The notes below the pieces were generated by a model. That model did not search any database. It was not told where the DNA came from and saw only the letters and a list, made by a program, of their open reading frames with translations. Of a stretch of DNA of 35,260 nt, positions 22,491 through 30,536 are shown in pieces. Location of the stretch: the NCBI GenBank assembly GCA_013298775.1, contig JAAFIV010000046.1:1-35260 (forward strand). Direction: 5' to 3'. A program made the translations under genes and the position numbers. Origin of the DNA: Ignavibacteria bacterium (GTDB lineage Bacteria; Bacteroidota; Ignavibacteria; Kapaibacteriales; UBA4661). Position 1 is the stretch's first letter, and each line of letters opens with the position of its first letter.

Positions 22491-23972
22491 TTACGAAATG
22501 CCATCCTTCTTTTCTAATAAATTCTCCGCAAAACCCAGTGCTGCACAGCACATGGAGAGACAGTAAAATCCATCGCGCCCTTCCGCCATAGAACTGGTGA
22601 TATTGAGAAAGAGATAGCCCGTAAAGCACGCCGCGCAACCTGCGGCAAGGATTTTCGCCATCGGTAAATGCGCCGCCGAGCGTGCCAGACGATAGGCGCG
22701 AACCATGGTTGCAAGCCAAAAGCTGTAAAAGCAAACAAAGAAGAAAAAACCCAGCTTCAGCCAAACAAAGATATATCCGTTGTGAATAAACGTTGCTGTA
22801 AAAAAGTGCTTTTGAATAGGGTCGTAGGCGTAAAACGATGAGCCTAAACCGTTTCCGCCAAGAAAATATACTTGTAATTGATTCAAAATGGAGAGCGTTT
22901 CATAATACCGTGCAAGCAAGGAAACATCACCTGTTCCACGTGATGACGATACCAAGCGGGCTTTCAAAACACTGAAAATAAATGCCGCTTTGTCGGGAAA
23001 GATGAGTTGCACCATAAACGTAAAACACAATGCCGCAATGATAGCATACACGCTGAAAAGAACGAGCTTTTTGGGATTCAATACAGCAAGCGCGACAACA
23101 AGCGCAAGCGTACCAGAGAGCCAAAAACCCCGCGAAAAACTTGCGACCACCACCACACCGTAAAATCCCGCCAGAAGCAGCACCAATACTTGCGATTTTC
23201 TCTTTGCAGCATACAAGCTCCCCAGCACTGTCCAAATCGTCGCGCTCATGAAAATATGCGTATTCAAGGTTTTGCGCGATGCCCAGATTTGGTAAGCGTA
23301 AATAATGTTCGTGGAGGCTTTCAGGTAATTGTACAAATTCAAACCGCCAATAGCGAGAAAAACAACCGCATGGCACGCCAGAAGAGCCTGTATTTGCCGC
23401 TTCTCGGTGAAATGCTCGCGCCAAGGGAAGTAATAGAGCATCATCCAGAACAAGAGCCATTCGCGCACCCACGTAAGCACGGGCGTACCATTCAGCAGTG
23501 CCAGTCCGAAATTGGTGAGCGACACTGCGATTGCCAAAAGTAGGATTCTATCTGCCCAATGCCTCACCACACGCCGCCTCTGGATAACGCACATTCCAAA
23601 AAACCATATTGCCAAGCCACCAAAATAGAACAATACGAGCGCGTATTCTTTCAGCGTAATTTCCTCATCGCCGCCGCCTTGCGAAATCCACCAATAATTC
23701 AAGAGCGCACCCAAACACAGCCACACACGCGGATAACGCACAAAGAACGCCACGAGCAGCCCACCAGCACCGAGCGCGAGTGGCGCAGCAGCAAGAAATG
23801 GATTGACCAAAAGCCCGATGGCAACAAGCACCGCCGCGCACGCCGAAGCAAGTACGATTGTGCGAGCATCACTTCTTATGGGTAAGGCGTGTGTAAAGGG
23901 GAATGAGAGGGAAGTATTGATTTGTGCAAGCATAGACGCGGAGATGATGAAAACTCCTCCTGAGAAAAACAT
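22491..23972 (-). CDS. O-antigen ligase/polymerase-like membrane protein
   Basis: A ~493-residue protein with about 10-12 membrane segments, the first around residues 35-60. The large loop with RLVSSSRGTGDVSLLARYYE..., and the following LGGNGLGSSFYAYDP and THNGY-like FIHNGYIFVWLKLG, match the Wzy/WaaL family. In that family the periplasmic loop Arg and His handle lipid-linked glycans. It may polymerise or ligate a surface polysaccharide; no glycan cluster is next to it. The start is uncertain: in-frame TTG at 23984, ATG at 23972 and ATG at 23933 are all possible, and none has a well-spaced Shine-Dalgarno. Confidence 0.8.
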   Translation of the reverse strand: MFFSGGVFIISASMLAQINTSLSFPFTHALPIRSDARTIVLASACAAVLVAIGLLVNPFLAAAPLALGAGGLLVAFFVRYPRVWLCLGALLNYWWISQGGGDEEITLKEYALVLFYFGGLAIWFFGMCVIQRRRVVRHWADRILLLAIAVSLTNFGLALLNGTPVLTWVREWLLFWMMLYYFPWREHFTEKRQIQALLACHAVVFLAIGGLNLYNYLKASTNIIYAYQIWASRKTLNTHIFMSATIWTVLGSLYAAKRKSQVLVLLLAGFYGVVVVASFSRGFWLSGTLALVVALAVLNPKKLVLFSVYAIIAALCFTFMVQLIFPDKAAFIFSVLKARLVSSSRGTGDVSLLARYYETLSILNQLQVYFLGGNGLGSSFYAYDPIQKHFFTATFIHNGYIFVWLKLGFFFFVCFYSFWLATMVRAYRLARSAAHLPMAKILAAGCAACFTGYLFLNITSSMAEGRDGFYCLSMCCAALGFAENLLEKKDGIS

Positions 23973-24000
23973 GATGCTTGGCAATCATTTCAACCTCAAT

Positions 24001-24078
24001 AGTGGCACAGACATTCTTGTCTGTGAATGTTCGTGCTGAATTCGTATAGAAATCACAGACAAGAATGTCTGTGCCACT
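24001..24078 (+). repeat. family 1 hairpin repeat, copy g
   Basis: Arms AGTGGCACAGACATTCTTGT and ACAAGAATGTCTGTGCCACT, with a centre more diverged than in other copies and right flank GAAGCCTGATTT. It lies between the S1 terminator and the O-antigen ligase-like gene. Confidence 0.9.
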
Positions 24079-24132
24079 GAAGCCTGATTTGATAGCACTT
24101 ACAAGAGCTTGGTCGTGCTGAGGAGGTGAAGC

Positions 24133-24191
24133 AAAAAAAATCGCTCATCCCAGCAGAAAACATCAAGTATTTCTGCAACGAAATGAGCGAT
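24133..24191 (-). terminator. Rho-independent terminator of the ribosomal protein S1 gene
   Basis: On the minus strand ATCGCTCAT pairs with ATGAGCGAT, enclosing a second small hairpin (GCAGAAA/TTTCTGC), followed by eight T residues (A-run 24133-24140). It lies 53 bases beyond the S1 stop codon. Confidence 0.85.
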
Positions 24192-24243
24192 AAATATACA
24201 AAAAGTCTTGGGGACGCAGACAAAAATCTTATGTCGCGTTTCC

Positions 24244-26037
24244 TTATGCTGCGTCGTCGCTGAAGCTATTCATAGAAAGCTCTGCAACGTAGTTCGACGC
24301 GCCTGGAACGGGGTGATTCGCGTTGTAGCCGTCAATCACGCCTTGCTCTTGCGATTTCAAGAACTCGACAGCAGAAAGCACAATTTTCTTTGCTTCTTTG
24401 TCGAATTCAATGACTTTCAAAGGCAAGTTTTCGTCCACGCGGAAGAAATCAGCGATATTCTTCACGGGCGCGAAAGAAAGCTGCGATGTCGGAACAAAGC
24501 CATCTACGCCGTGCGGCAATTCCACAATCACGCCTTTTTCGATGATACGAACAATGCGTCCTTGTGTTTGCGTGCCTACTTCGTAATCGCGTTGGAACGC
24601 ATCCCATGGATTCTCCCGTACTTGCTTGTGTCCGAGCGAAATCCGGCGTTGGTCGAGGTCAATGCCCAAGATGACAACGTCAATTTCTTCGCCTTTTTTC
24701 ACAAACTCGCCGGGGTGACGGATTTTCTTCGTCCATGAGAGGTCGCTAATGTGAACAAGACCATCCACACCTGGCTCCAATTCAACAAACACACCAAAGT
24801 TGGTGATATTGCGAACAACGCCTTTGTGTGCGGAATCCACTGGATATTTTTGGAGAAGTTGCTGCCACGGGTCAGGAGTGAGTTGTTTCATACCGAGCGA
24901 CAATTTCTTGCCATCGCGGTCAATGTTGAGGACAACGGCTTCCACCATTTGTCCCATCGAAACGAATTGCGACGGATGCTTGATATGCTCTGTCCACGAC
25001 ATTTCGCTGATGTGAATCAAACCTTCGATACCTTTTTCGATTTCGATGAATGCACCGTAATCGGTGAGGCTGACCACTTTGCCCTGAACGCGAGATTGTG
25101 GCTCGTATTTCTCGCCAATCGTGTTCCAAGGATGTGCGGTGAGTTGTTTCATACCGAGCGAGATACGACGCTTGTCGCCGTCGAAATCCAAGACCACAAC
25201 TTTAACTTTTTCGTCAAGTTGGACGATTTCTGACGGATGCGTAACGCGTCCCCATGAAAGGTCGGTAATGTGAACAAGACCGTCCACACCGCCCAAGTCA
25301 ATGAATACACCGAAGTCGGCGATAGCTTTGACGTGTCCTTCCAAAACGAGACCTTTTTCCAAGCGTTCCAAGACTTCTTGGCGCACACCTGCAATTTGCT
25401 CTTCCAAAAGAACTTTGTGGCTAACGACAACGTTTTCGTTCGGATGGTTAATTTTCACAACGCGAACATCAAGGTTGCGACCAATCCACGCATCGAAGTC
25501 GCGGACGGGTTTTACATCAATTTGCGAACCCGGAAGGAAGGCATCAATGCCCATAAGGTCCACAACCATACCACCTTTGATACGGCGGAGGATTTTCGCC
25601 TGAACAATGGCTTGAGTATCGTGAGCGGAATTGATACGCTCCCAAATGCGCATGAAATCAGCACGGCGGCGCGACAACACCATTTTACCGTCGCTATCTT
25701 CGATGTTTTCCAAGAAAACTTCTACTTCATCGCCGATTTTGAGTTCATCGCGGTTGGTAAATTCTGAAAGCGGGACAATGCCTTCAGATTTGAAGCCGAT
25801 ATCAATCGCTACTTCGTTATTGCTAATAGCAACGATGCGCCCTTTGATGATTTCATTTTCAGAAATTGTCGAAAGAGTTTTCTCGAACATACTTGTAAGT
25901 ACGTCGGCATCGAGCATATCGTAGGTAAAGTCATCATCCATAATGGATGTGACCGAATATTTCTTGTGCATCGCAGTCGGTTTTTTGCCAGCTGCTGCTG
26001 CCATCTGCTCGTCAGAAGACATTACTTGCTCAGACAT
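24244..26037 (-). CDS. rpsA: 30S ribosomal protein S1
   Basis: A 597-residue RNA-binding protein with six S1 (OB-fold) repeats. Repeats 1 and 2 (starting near KGRIVAISNNEVAIDIGFKS and AKILRRIKGGMVVDLMGIDA) are the ribosome-docking type. Repeats 3 to 5 show the canonical pattern G-x-V-x-x-x-x-x-F/Y-G-x-F-I/V, as in GHVKAIADFGVFIDLGGVDG. Repeat 6 has GRIVRIIEKGVIVELPHGVD. It binds mRNA leaders and brings them to the ribosome, which matters in a genome with many starts lacking Shine-Dalgarno sequences. GGAGG lies seven bases before the ATG. A ~115-base leader separates the probable promoter (26162-26193) from the start, leaving room for autoregulation. Confidence 0.97.
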   Translation of the reverse strand: MSEQVMSSDEQMAAAAGKKPTAMHKKYSVTSIMDDDFTYDMLDADVLTSMFEKTLSTISENEIIKGRIVAISNNEVAIDIGFKSEGIVPLSEFTNRDELKIGDEVEVFLENIEDSDGKMVLSRRRADFMRIWERINSAHDTQAIVQAKILRRIKGGMVVDLMGIDAFLPGSQIDVKPVRDFDAWIGRNLDVRVVKINHPNENVVVSHKVLLEEQIAGVRQEVLERLEKGLVLEGHVKAIADFGVFIDLGGVDGLVHITDLSWGRVTHPSEIVQLDEKVKVVVLDFDGDKRRISLGMKQLTAHPWNTIGEKYEPQSRVQGKVVSLTDYGAFIEIEKGIEGLIHISEMSWTEHIKHPSQFVSMGQMVEAVVLNIDRDGKKLSLGMKQLTPDPWQQLLQKYPVDSAHKGVVRNITNFGVFVELEPGVDGLVHISDLSWTKKIRHPGEFVKKGEEIDVVILGIDLDQRRISLGHKQVRENPWDAFQRDYEVGTQTQGRIVRIIEKGVIVELPHGVDGFVPTSQLSFAPVKNIADFFRVDENLPLKVIEFDKEAKKIVLSAVEFLKSQEQGVIDGYNANHPVPGASNYVAELSMNSFSDDAA

Positions 26038-26161
26038 TAAAAGCCTCCGAAAGACGCATGATTGTTTACCATTTTTTTTGTTGAAAATGTTCCAACAAGG
26101 TAGATTCTATGCGGCTTTTGTACAAAAATTAGTGGATAAAATTGTGAATTGGTAAAGAATA

Positions 26162-26193
26162 CAAACATACGGCTTTTTTTTGAGATGTCCAAA
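26162..26193 (-). promoter_or_regulatory. Bacteroidetes-type promoter of rpsA
   Basis: On the minus strand TTTG (26193-26190), 20 bases, then TATGTTTG (26169-26162) fits the -33/-7 consensus TTTG-N19-TAnnTTTG closely. It lies upstream of rpsA with a leader of about 115 bases. Confidence 0.7.
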
Positions 26194-26213
26194 CGTGAAC
26201 TTTTTATTTTAGC

Positions 26214-26359
26214 AACTCACCTTACGCATAAGACCCTCACCCAACCCTCTCCCAGAGGGAGAGGGCTTCAGAGCTATTCTCCACTAACCCTCGCCCTCTG
26301 GGAGAGGGTCTCGCGCAGCGAGGGGTGAGGGCGGCGCGAGGGTGTGCGTAAGGTGAGTT
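26214..26359. repeat. MITE-like palindromic element
   Basis: A 146-bp element with 15-bp terminal inverted repeats (AACTCACCTTACGCA at the left, its complement at the right). Internal GC-rich arms contain ACCCTCTCCCAGAGGGAGAG and the matching CCCTCTGGGAGAGGGT. Flanking AGC on both sides (26211-26213 and 26360-26362) may be a 3-bp target duplication. No open frame of note is inside. It lies in the 730-base gap between rpsA and the next gene. Confidence 0.75.
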
Positions 26360-26368
26360 AGCAAGAGA

Positions 26369-26433
26369 CAAAATCTGGCTTCAAAATTCAACTGCAAAAT
26401 CTACCTTCAAAGTCTGCCTGCAAAATCCAACTT
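26369..26433. repeat. 13-bp degenerate tandem repeat, five copies
   Basis: Five consecutive 13-base units each begin CAAA: CAAAATCTGGCTT, CAAAATTCAACTG, CAAAATCTACCTT, CAAAGTCTGCCTG, CAAAATCCAACTT. It starts ten bases after the MITE-like element. Confidence 0.75.
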
Positions 26434-26649
26434 TATTTCCTCTGTTTCTCGGCAAACAAAAATTTGGGCAAGTCCCTTCCTCTGTTTATCTTTGTTCAAC
26501 GCTTTCAAAGCGGCTTCAATACGAGCGCGATACGCCTTCGCGAACACATGTGTCGCGAAGCTGGGGATGAGATGAAAATTATTTGGGGCGTTCCTTTTTC
26601 GTTTGTATCTTTCTTGCTCACTTGAATTCACGTCATCTTTTCCGTTCAA
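26407..26649 (-). CDS. doubtful small basic protein
   Basis: An 80-residue open frame with a basic, helical centre (KAYRARIEAALKALNKDKQR). Its 3' end runs into the 13-bp tandem repeat and it crosses a near-perfect palindrome at 26536-26560. I recognise no family and see no promoter or good ribosome-binding site. It is listed only because it is the sole open frame of protein-like composition in this spacer; it may well be non-coding. Confidence 0.2.
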   Translation of the reverse strand: MNGKDDVNSSEQERYKRKRNAPNNFHLIPSFATHVFAKAYRARIEAALKALNKDKQRKGLAQIFVCRETEEIKLDFAGRL

Positions 26650-26686
26650 ATATTGCTCTTCAATGTTCGTGCGATGACATCAAAAC

Positions 26687-26771
26687 TATCGGTGAATACC
26701 TACTATCGGTGAATACCTACTATCGGTGAATACCTACTATCGGTGAATACCTACTATCGGTGAATACCTAT
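26687..26771 (+). repeat. 17-bp perfect tandem repeat, five copies, ending in a start codon
   Basis: Five units of TATCGGTGAATACCTAC stand head to tail (starting 26687, 26704, 26721, 26738, 26755). The last unit ends in CCTAT instead of CCTAC, and the final AT with the next G is the ATG at 26770 of the membrane-protein gene. Each unit contains GGTGA, which in the last unit lies at a ribosome-binding distance from the ATG. Confidence 0.95.
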
Positions 26772-28392
26772 GAATTTCTTTGATATCTACTACGCCATTG
26801 TCCTTAGTTTACGCCGTAATCGCTTTTGGTTGGCGTTCGCTATTGTGTTCGCGGGCATTATGCTGTGCGACGTGATAGCAGCATTCTTACCGCTTCCAAT
26901 GGAAGAATGGGCAAGGCTTGGTGTGCTGGATATGTCGTTTTCTCCCGAAGTGTGGATGGGATTAGTAAGCATGATTGTCGGAACGCTTGTGGTCATTATC
27001 ACAATTGCTTCTCAAGTTGTTCCGCGCATGATTGATGTGTACATGAACGACTGGCGCAGTCTGCTCTACGCGTGGTTGCTGGTGTTGTCCACCATTCATG
27101 CTATTGTTGTGAGTAAATTTATTGGCGTGCGCCCGTCCAGCGCGGTGTACAATACCTTTTTTCTTTTGCCCGCGAACTTGCTCTTTGCCTTTCCCTACAT
27201 CTTCTACATCTTGGCAATGACCAAGCCATCAACGATTATTCGCCGCATTTACAAAGAAAATTTCGCACTGCTGGGACGCATGAGTACGCCAAATGTGCGC
27301 CGTTGGCTGAAAAAACGCGAGAATACATCTATGGCACAAGGTGAGTTATTTCGCTACTTGAATCAGCTTGACAACATCATGTATTTTGTGTCGTTCAAGG
27401 AACTGCAAGCGCAAATTATCATCAACATTAGTGCGCTCCTTCGAGAATATATCCGCATCAAAGAACTGTTTCACGGGGAATTTTTCGCGCTCAGTCATCA
27501 GGTGGTTACGGACATTTCCTTTCAAACATTAGAAATTCAATTCCGCGAAATTGAGGAAACACAAACCTTCTACGAACTCAAGTGTTTGCGCATCATGGGC
27601 GATGCTTACAACAAATGCTTACAGGATAATGCCTTCGATTTGGCTTCCCTCTGCGGTTCGGAACTGAACGTCATTGGTGAAGCCGTGATGGAGCAAGGCG
27701 ATGATTCTCTCATGGAATTCGTGCTGGTACGCTTCAATACCATGATGCGTTCAGCGTTTAAGCATGGTTTGTCGAATCAGGAAGCGCGTAATCTCTACAA
27801 TCTCGCCTTTCATTACAGCACCTACATCAAGCAGCTTGCTCTCAACGACCGCAAAGACCTCGTGAAGAAGGCAATTCGTTACTTGAAAATGTACGGCTCG
27901 GAAGTATTTCGCAATAGCCAAACCCAGCAATCGCTTGCGTTCATCAACGATGTATTTACCTTTGAGATGAAAGAAGTGCTGGTGCTGATTGCCGAACTCG
28001 GCTGGGAACAAGACCTCCAACGCCTTTTGCTCTGCGAACTCTTGGAAATGGACGACTTGCTCGTCAAGTCTGGCACGGGCGCGATGGCGCGCGATGCCGC
28101 GTTTAATTCTGGTGTACGCACCTTGCAAGCGGGTCTCGCGCTGTTCTATATTTTCCAGCAAGAGTACGAACTTGCCTCTATGGTGGTGGATGATATTTCC
28201 GAAGATTTACAAGGTTCCGACCCCATGAAAGCTGCCGGCATGGTAGATGTTATCTGCAAACGCTTGGAAAATGCGCAACCAACGTTCTGGGAAGACACCG
28301 ACCGAGGCAACAACAACATCTATTATTCGCACCACAAGGCGCAAATACCTGAGTTGCAGTTTATGTTGTTGGAGAAAATTGATTTGGGCTAA
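26770..28392 (+). CDS. DUF2254-like membrane protein
   Basis: A 540-residue protein. The N-terminal ~155 residues contain four membrane segments (about 16-40, 62-85, 98-118, 128-150). The stretch MGLVSMIVGTLVVIITIASQVVPRMIDVYMNDW recalls DUF2254 proteins, which have a similar hydrophobic entry followed by a PR-x-x-D/N-x-x-x-x-D/N-W box (recall, not a search). The remainder (about 170-540) is soluble, all-helical and possibly repeat-like (for example QLDNIMYFVSFKELQAQIII and DLVKKAIRYLKMYGSEVF). No enzyme motif is seen. It is the first gene after a repeat-rich spacer and is translated from the last unit of the 17-bp array. Function unknown. Confidence 0.65.
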   Translation: MNFFDIYYAIVLSLRRNRFWLAFAIVFAGIMLCDVIAAFLPLPMEEWARLGVLDMSFSPEVWMGLVSMIVGTLVVIITIASQVVPRMIDVYMNDWRSLLYAWLLVLSTIHAIVVSKFIGVRPSSAVYNTFFLLPANLLFAFPYIFYILAMTKPSTIIRRIYKENFALLGRMSTPNVRRWLKKRENTSMAQGELFRYLNQLDNIMYFVSFKELQAQIIINISALLREYIRIKELFHGEFFALSHQVVTDISFQTLEIQFREIEETQTFYELKCLRIMGDAYNKCLQDNAFDLASLCGSELNVIGEAVMEQGDDSLMEFVLVRFNTMMRSAFKHGLSNQEARNLYNLAFHYSTYIKQLALNDRKDLVKKAIRYLKMYGSEVFRNSQTQQSLAFINDVFTFEMKEVLVLIAELGWEQDLQRLLLCELLEMDDLLVKSGTGAMARDAAFNSGVRTLQAGLALFYIFQQEYELASMVVDDISEDLQGSDPMKAAGMVDVICKRLENAQPTFWEDTDRGNNNIYYSHHKAQIPELQFMLLEKIDLG

Positions 28393-28466
28393 GAAGCAAA
28401 ACGAATACGCTGTAATCACAACATTATTTCCATTATACAATCACAAAGAGAAAAGGGAGCTGTTCG

Positions 28467-29243
28467 ATGAGACAGTTTTTGATAGCAGGGAACTGGAAAA
28501 TGCACACAACGCCCGCCGATGCTGCCACACTGGGGAAAGCAATCGCCGAGCGTCAAAACGCACTGAAACCATCTTCACGAGTACAAACACTCATTTGCCC
28601 GCCGTACATAAGTATTCACGCGGCATTGGAGAATGTCAAAGGGAGCGGAGTGCTGGTAGGTGCGCAGAATTGCCATTTTGAACCCAAGGGCGCATTTACA
28701 GGTGAAATTGCACCGAATATGTTGAAAGCAATCGGCTGTACGCACGTCATCATCGGGCATTCAGAGCGTCGTCAGTATTTCAGCGAAACCAATGCGTTGC
28801 TGAATAAAAAGGTAAAAGCGGCATTGCATGAGGGTATTGTGCCAATTTACTGCGTCGGCGAAACATTAACCGAACGCCAACAAGACCAAACCCTACAAGT
28901 CGTGCGGACGCAGCTTATTGACGGCTTGCTTGATGTGTCCTTGCAAAGCGCATCGCAGCTTGTGATTGCCTACGAACCTGTCTGGGCAATTGGCACAGGA
29001 CTGTCCGCAACGGCAGAACAGGCGCAGGAAGTTCACGCAGCCATTCGTAGTTTGCTCAAAGAATTATTCCCCAATGCAGGTGCGGATATGTTCATCCTCT
29101 ACGGCGGCAGCTTGAAGCCTGAGAATGCCGATGAAATCTTGTCTAAGCCCGATGTAAACGGCGGCTTGATTGGCGGCGCGGCTCTGCAAGCGGATTCCTT
29201 TGCAGCAATTGTTGCAACGGCAGCAAAGTTATCCGTTTCGTAA
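28467..29243 (+). CDS. tpiA: triosephosphate isomerase
   Basis: A 258-residue TIM-barrel enzyme interconverting dihydroxyacetone phosphate and glyceraldehyde 3-phosphate in glycolysis. Catalytic residues are in GNWKMH (Lys11), VIIGHSERR (His) and AYEPVWAIGTG (Glu), and the phosphate-binding loop is ILYGGSLKPENA. AGGGAG lies seven bases before the ATG at 28467. A terminator follows at 29295. Length is normal. Confidence 0.97.
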   Translation: MRQFLIAGNWKMHTTPADAATLGKAIAERQNALKPSSRVQTLICPPYISIHAALENVKGSGVLVGAQNCHFEPKGAFTGEIAPNMLKAIGCTHVIIGHSERRQYFSETNALLNKKVKAALHEGIVPIYCVGETLTERQQDQTLQVVRTQLIDGLLDVSLQSASQLVIAYEPVWAIGTGLSATAEQAQEVHAAIRSLLKELFPNAGADMFILYGGSLKPENADEILSKPDVNGGLIGGAALQADSFAAIVATAAKLSVS

Positions 29244-29294
29244 TATGTGAACAATGTGCGGGTAAAATTTGCAGAGACATTCCTTACAAAACAG

Positions 29295-29329
29295 AGACTC
29301 TCAATTTTTTTGGGAGTCTTTCTTTTTTC
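29295..29329 (+). terminator. Rho-independent terminator after tpiA
   Basis: AGACTCTC pairs with GGGAGTCT (two wobble pairs) around an AT-rich loop and is followed by a T-rich run. It lies 50 bases after the tpiA stop and 14 bases before the next ATG, which argues for the short form of the next gene. Confidence 0.7.
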
Positions 29330-29342
29330 TTACTTGAGTGAT

Positions 29343-29870
29343 ATGAATACGACATACAAATCTGATAAAACCTTGCTTGGCGCAGGATTGCTCTTTACTC
29401 TTGGTGCAATGTTATGGTTGGGAAGTTTGCTCTTTTTCGGTGTTGGTGTGGCAATGATTATTTTCAAAATTCTTCCGACCAAAGACCTTGCTGGAACGCT
29501 GAACGCCGCAATTCTACATCGCTTGAATATGATGGAGCTTGTTGGTGCTGCCAGTATGGGCATCAGTTTTGTGCTGCTGTGGCAGCGTGCCGCGAAGCGA
29601 GATATTATGTCGCTTGTAGGCATTCTTTGCGTAATGCTGCTTTGTTGGTGCGCATACGCTTTGGGTATTACCAGCGAAATGAATATACTCAGGGCAAATA
29701 TCAACAGTTTTGACGCGCCCACCGAAGCTGCAAAGGAACTCATTACACGCTTTCGCGGCTATCACGTCTGGTATTCGCGCTTGGTCTCGGTGAATATTGT
29801 ATTTGGTTTCGGATTAGTTGTTTTGCAAATGCGTTTGCTGTTGAAAATGGCAGCGAAGCCGCATGAATAG
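29343..29870 (+). CDS. DUF4149-like membrane protein
   Basis: A 175-residue protein with four membrane segments (about 10-35, 60-78, 90-115, 150-170). The N-terminal LFTLGAMLWLGSLLFFGVGV, followed by a VLPTKDLAG-like loop (here ILPTKDLAGTLNAAILHRL) and the second span, match DUF4149, a family of small membrane proteins of unknown role. Start ATG 29343 is chosen because the in-frame GTG upstream lies within the tpiA trailer and terminator. It stands just after tpiA. Confidence 0.75.
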   Translation: MNTTYKSDKTLLGAGLLFTLGAMLWLGSLLFFGVGVAMIIFKILPTKDLAGTLNAAILHRLNMMELVGAASMGISFVLLWQRAAKRDIMSLVGILCVMLLCWCAYALGITSEMNILRANINSFDAPTEAAKELITRFRGYHVWYSRLVSVNIVFGFGLVVLQMRLLLKMAAKPHE

Positions 29871-29934
29871 TGAATTGACAAGATTTGTTTATTTGATGAA
29901 AAGCAGTATCTTTGCGTAGCCTTCGCCAATACTT

Positions 29935-30258
29935 ATAGTTTTTATAGAATCACCATTCTTTTACGAAAAAATTTACGACATCCTTGACGATGACGAATAT
30001 AGAACGTTGCAAGACTATTTGGCGGGAAATCCCAATGCGGGTGATATTATTCCCCAAAGTGGTGGAATCAGAAAAGTGCGTTGGGCTGTCGAAAATAAAG
30101 GTAAACGAGGTGGGGCGCGTGTTTTATACTTTTGGAAAGTTTCCGCGTCGCAAATCTTAATGATTGATATTTATCGCAAAAGTGAAAAAGAAAATATTAC
30201 GCAATCCGACCTTACACTATTCAAATATCTTGTAAAGGAGTTTCGAGAACATGAGTAA
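29935..30258 (+). CDS. HigB/RelE-like toxin without a normal start codon
   Basis: The frame contains a good HigB-like sequence: FIESPFFYEKIYDILDDDEY, then LQDYLAGNPNAGDIIPQSGG, the core IRKVRWAVENKGKRGGARVL and YFWKVSASQILMIDIYRK. These are characteristic of the HigB2/RelE branch of mRNA interferases (GxxGxRKxRW, GKxGGARVxY). The likely N-terminus begins at 29935 with ATA (IVFIESP), where homologs have Met; no ATG, GTG or TTG exists in frame before TTG 30007, which would remove the first 24 residues. The toxin is therefore either weakly initiated from ATA/TTG or inactive. It overlaps the next gene by eight bases. Confidence 0.75.
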   Translation: MVFIESPFFYEKIYDILDDDEYRTLQDYLAGNPNAGDIIPQSGGIRKVRWAVENKGKRGGARVLYFWKVSASQILMIDIYRKSEKENITQSDLTLFKYLVKEFREHE

Positions 30259-30460
30259 ACAAGCCGCTAATATCGCCCAGAGCCTTGTCGAGCATAATCT
30301 CATCCAGAAAGGTTTGATGAAGCCAGCTCGTGTATGGCACATTGACGAAAAAACAGGAAAACGCACTTTGCTTGAAGACAATACCGAACTCTATCGCCAA
30401 AAGCGCACCAATAGCCCTCCACAGTCACAATCTATTCTTGCTGAAAACGATTCGTTGTGA
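30251..30460 (+). CDS. putative antitoxin paired with the HigB-like toxin
   Basis: A 69-residue protein beginning within the last codons of the toxin gene (overlap of eight bases, ATG 30251). It reads MSKQAANIAQSLVEHNLIQK, KPARVWHIDEKTGKRTLLED and a polar tail. HigA partners usually carry a C-terminal helix-turn-helix; I see none here, so this is either a shortened or a different antitoxin type. The partner role is inferred from position and size. Confidence 0.5.
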   Translation: MSKQAANIAQSLVEHNLIQKGLMKPARVWHIDEKTGKRTLLEDNTELYRQKRTNSPPQSQSILAENDSL

Positions 30461-30536
30461 AGCCTCCATACCTCCAAAGGTATTTGCATAATGCTTGCTT
30501 TTTAGCCACCAAGACGGCTCATCTCTCCTTCTCACC

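Noticed and set aside
26687-26771. CRISPR-like array
   Set aside because: Units are 17 bp, contiguous and without spacers; no cas genes are in the window.
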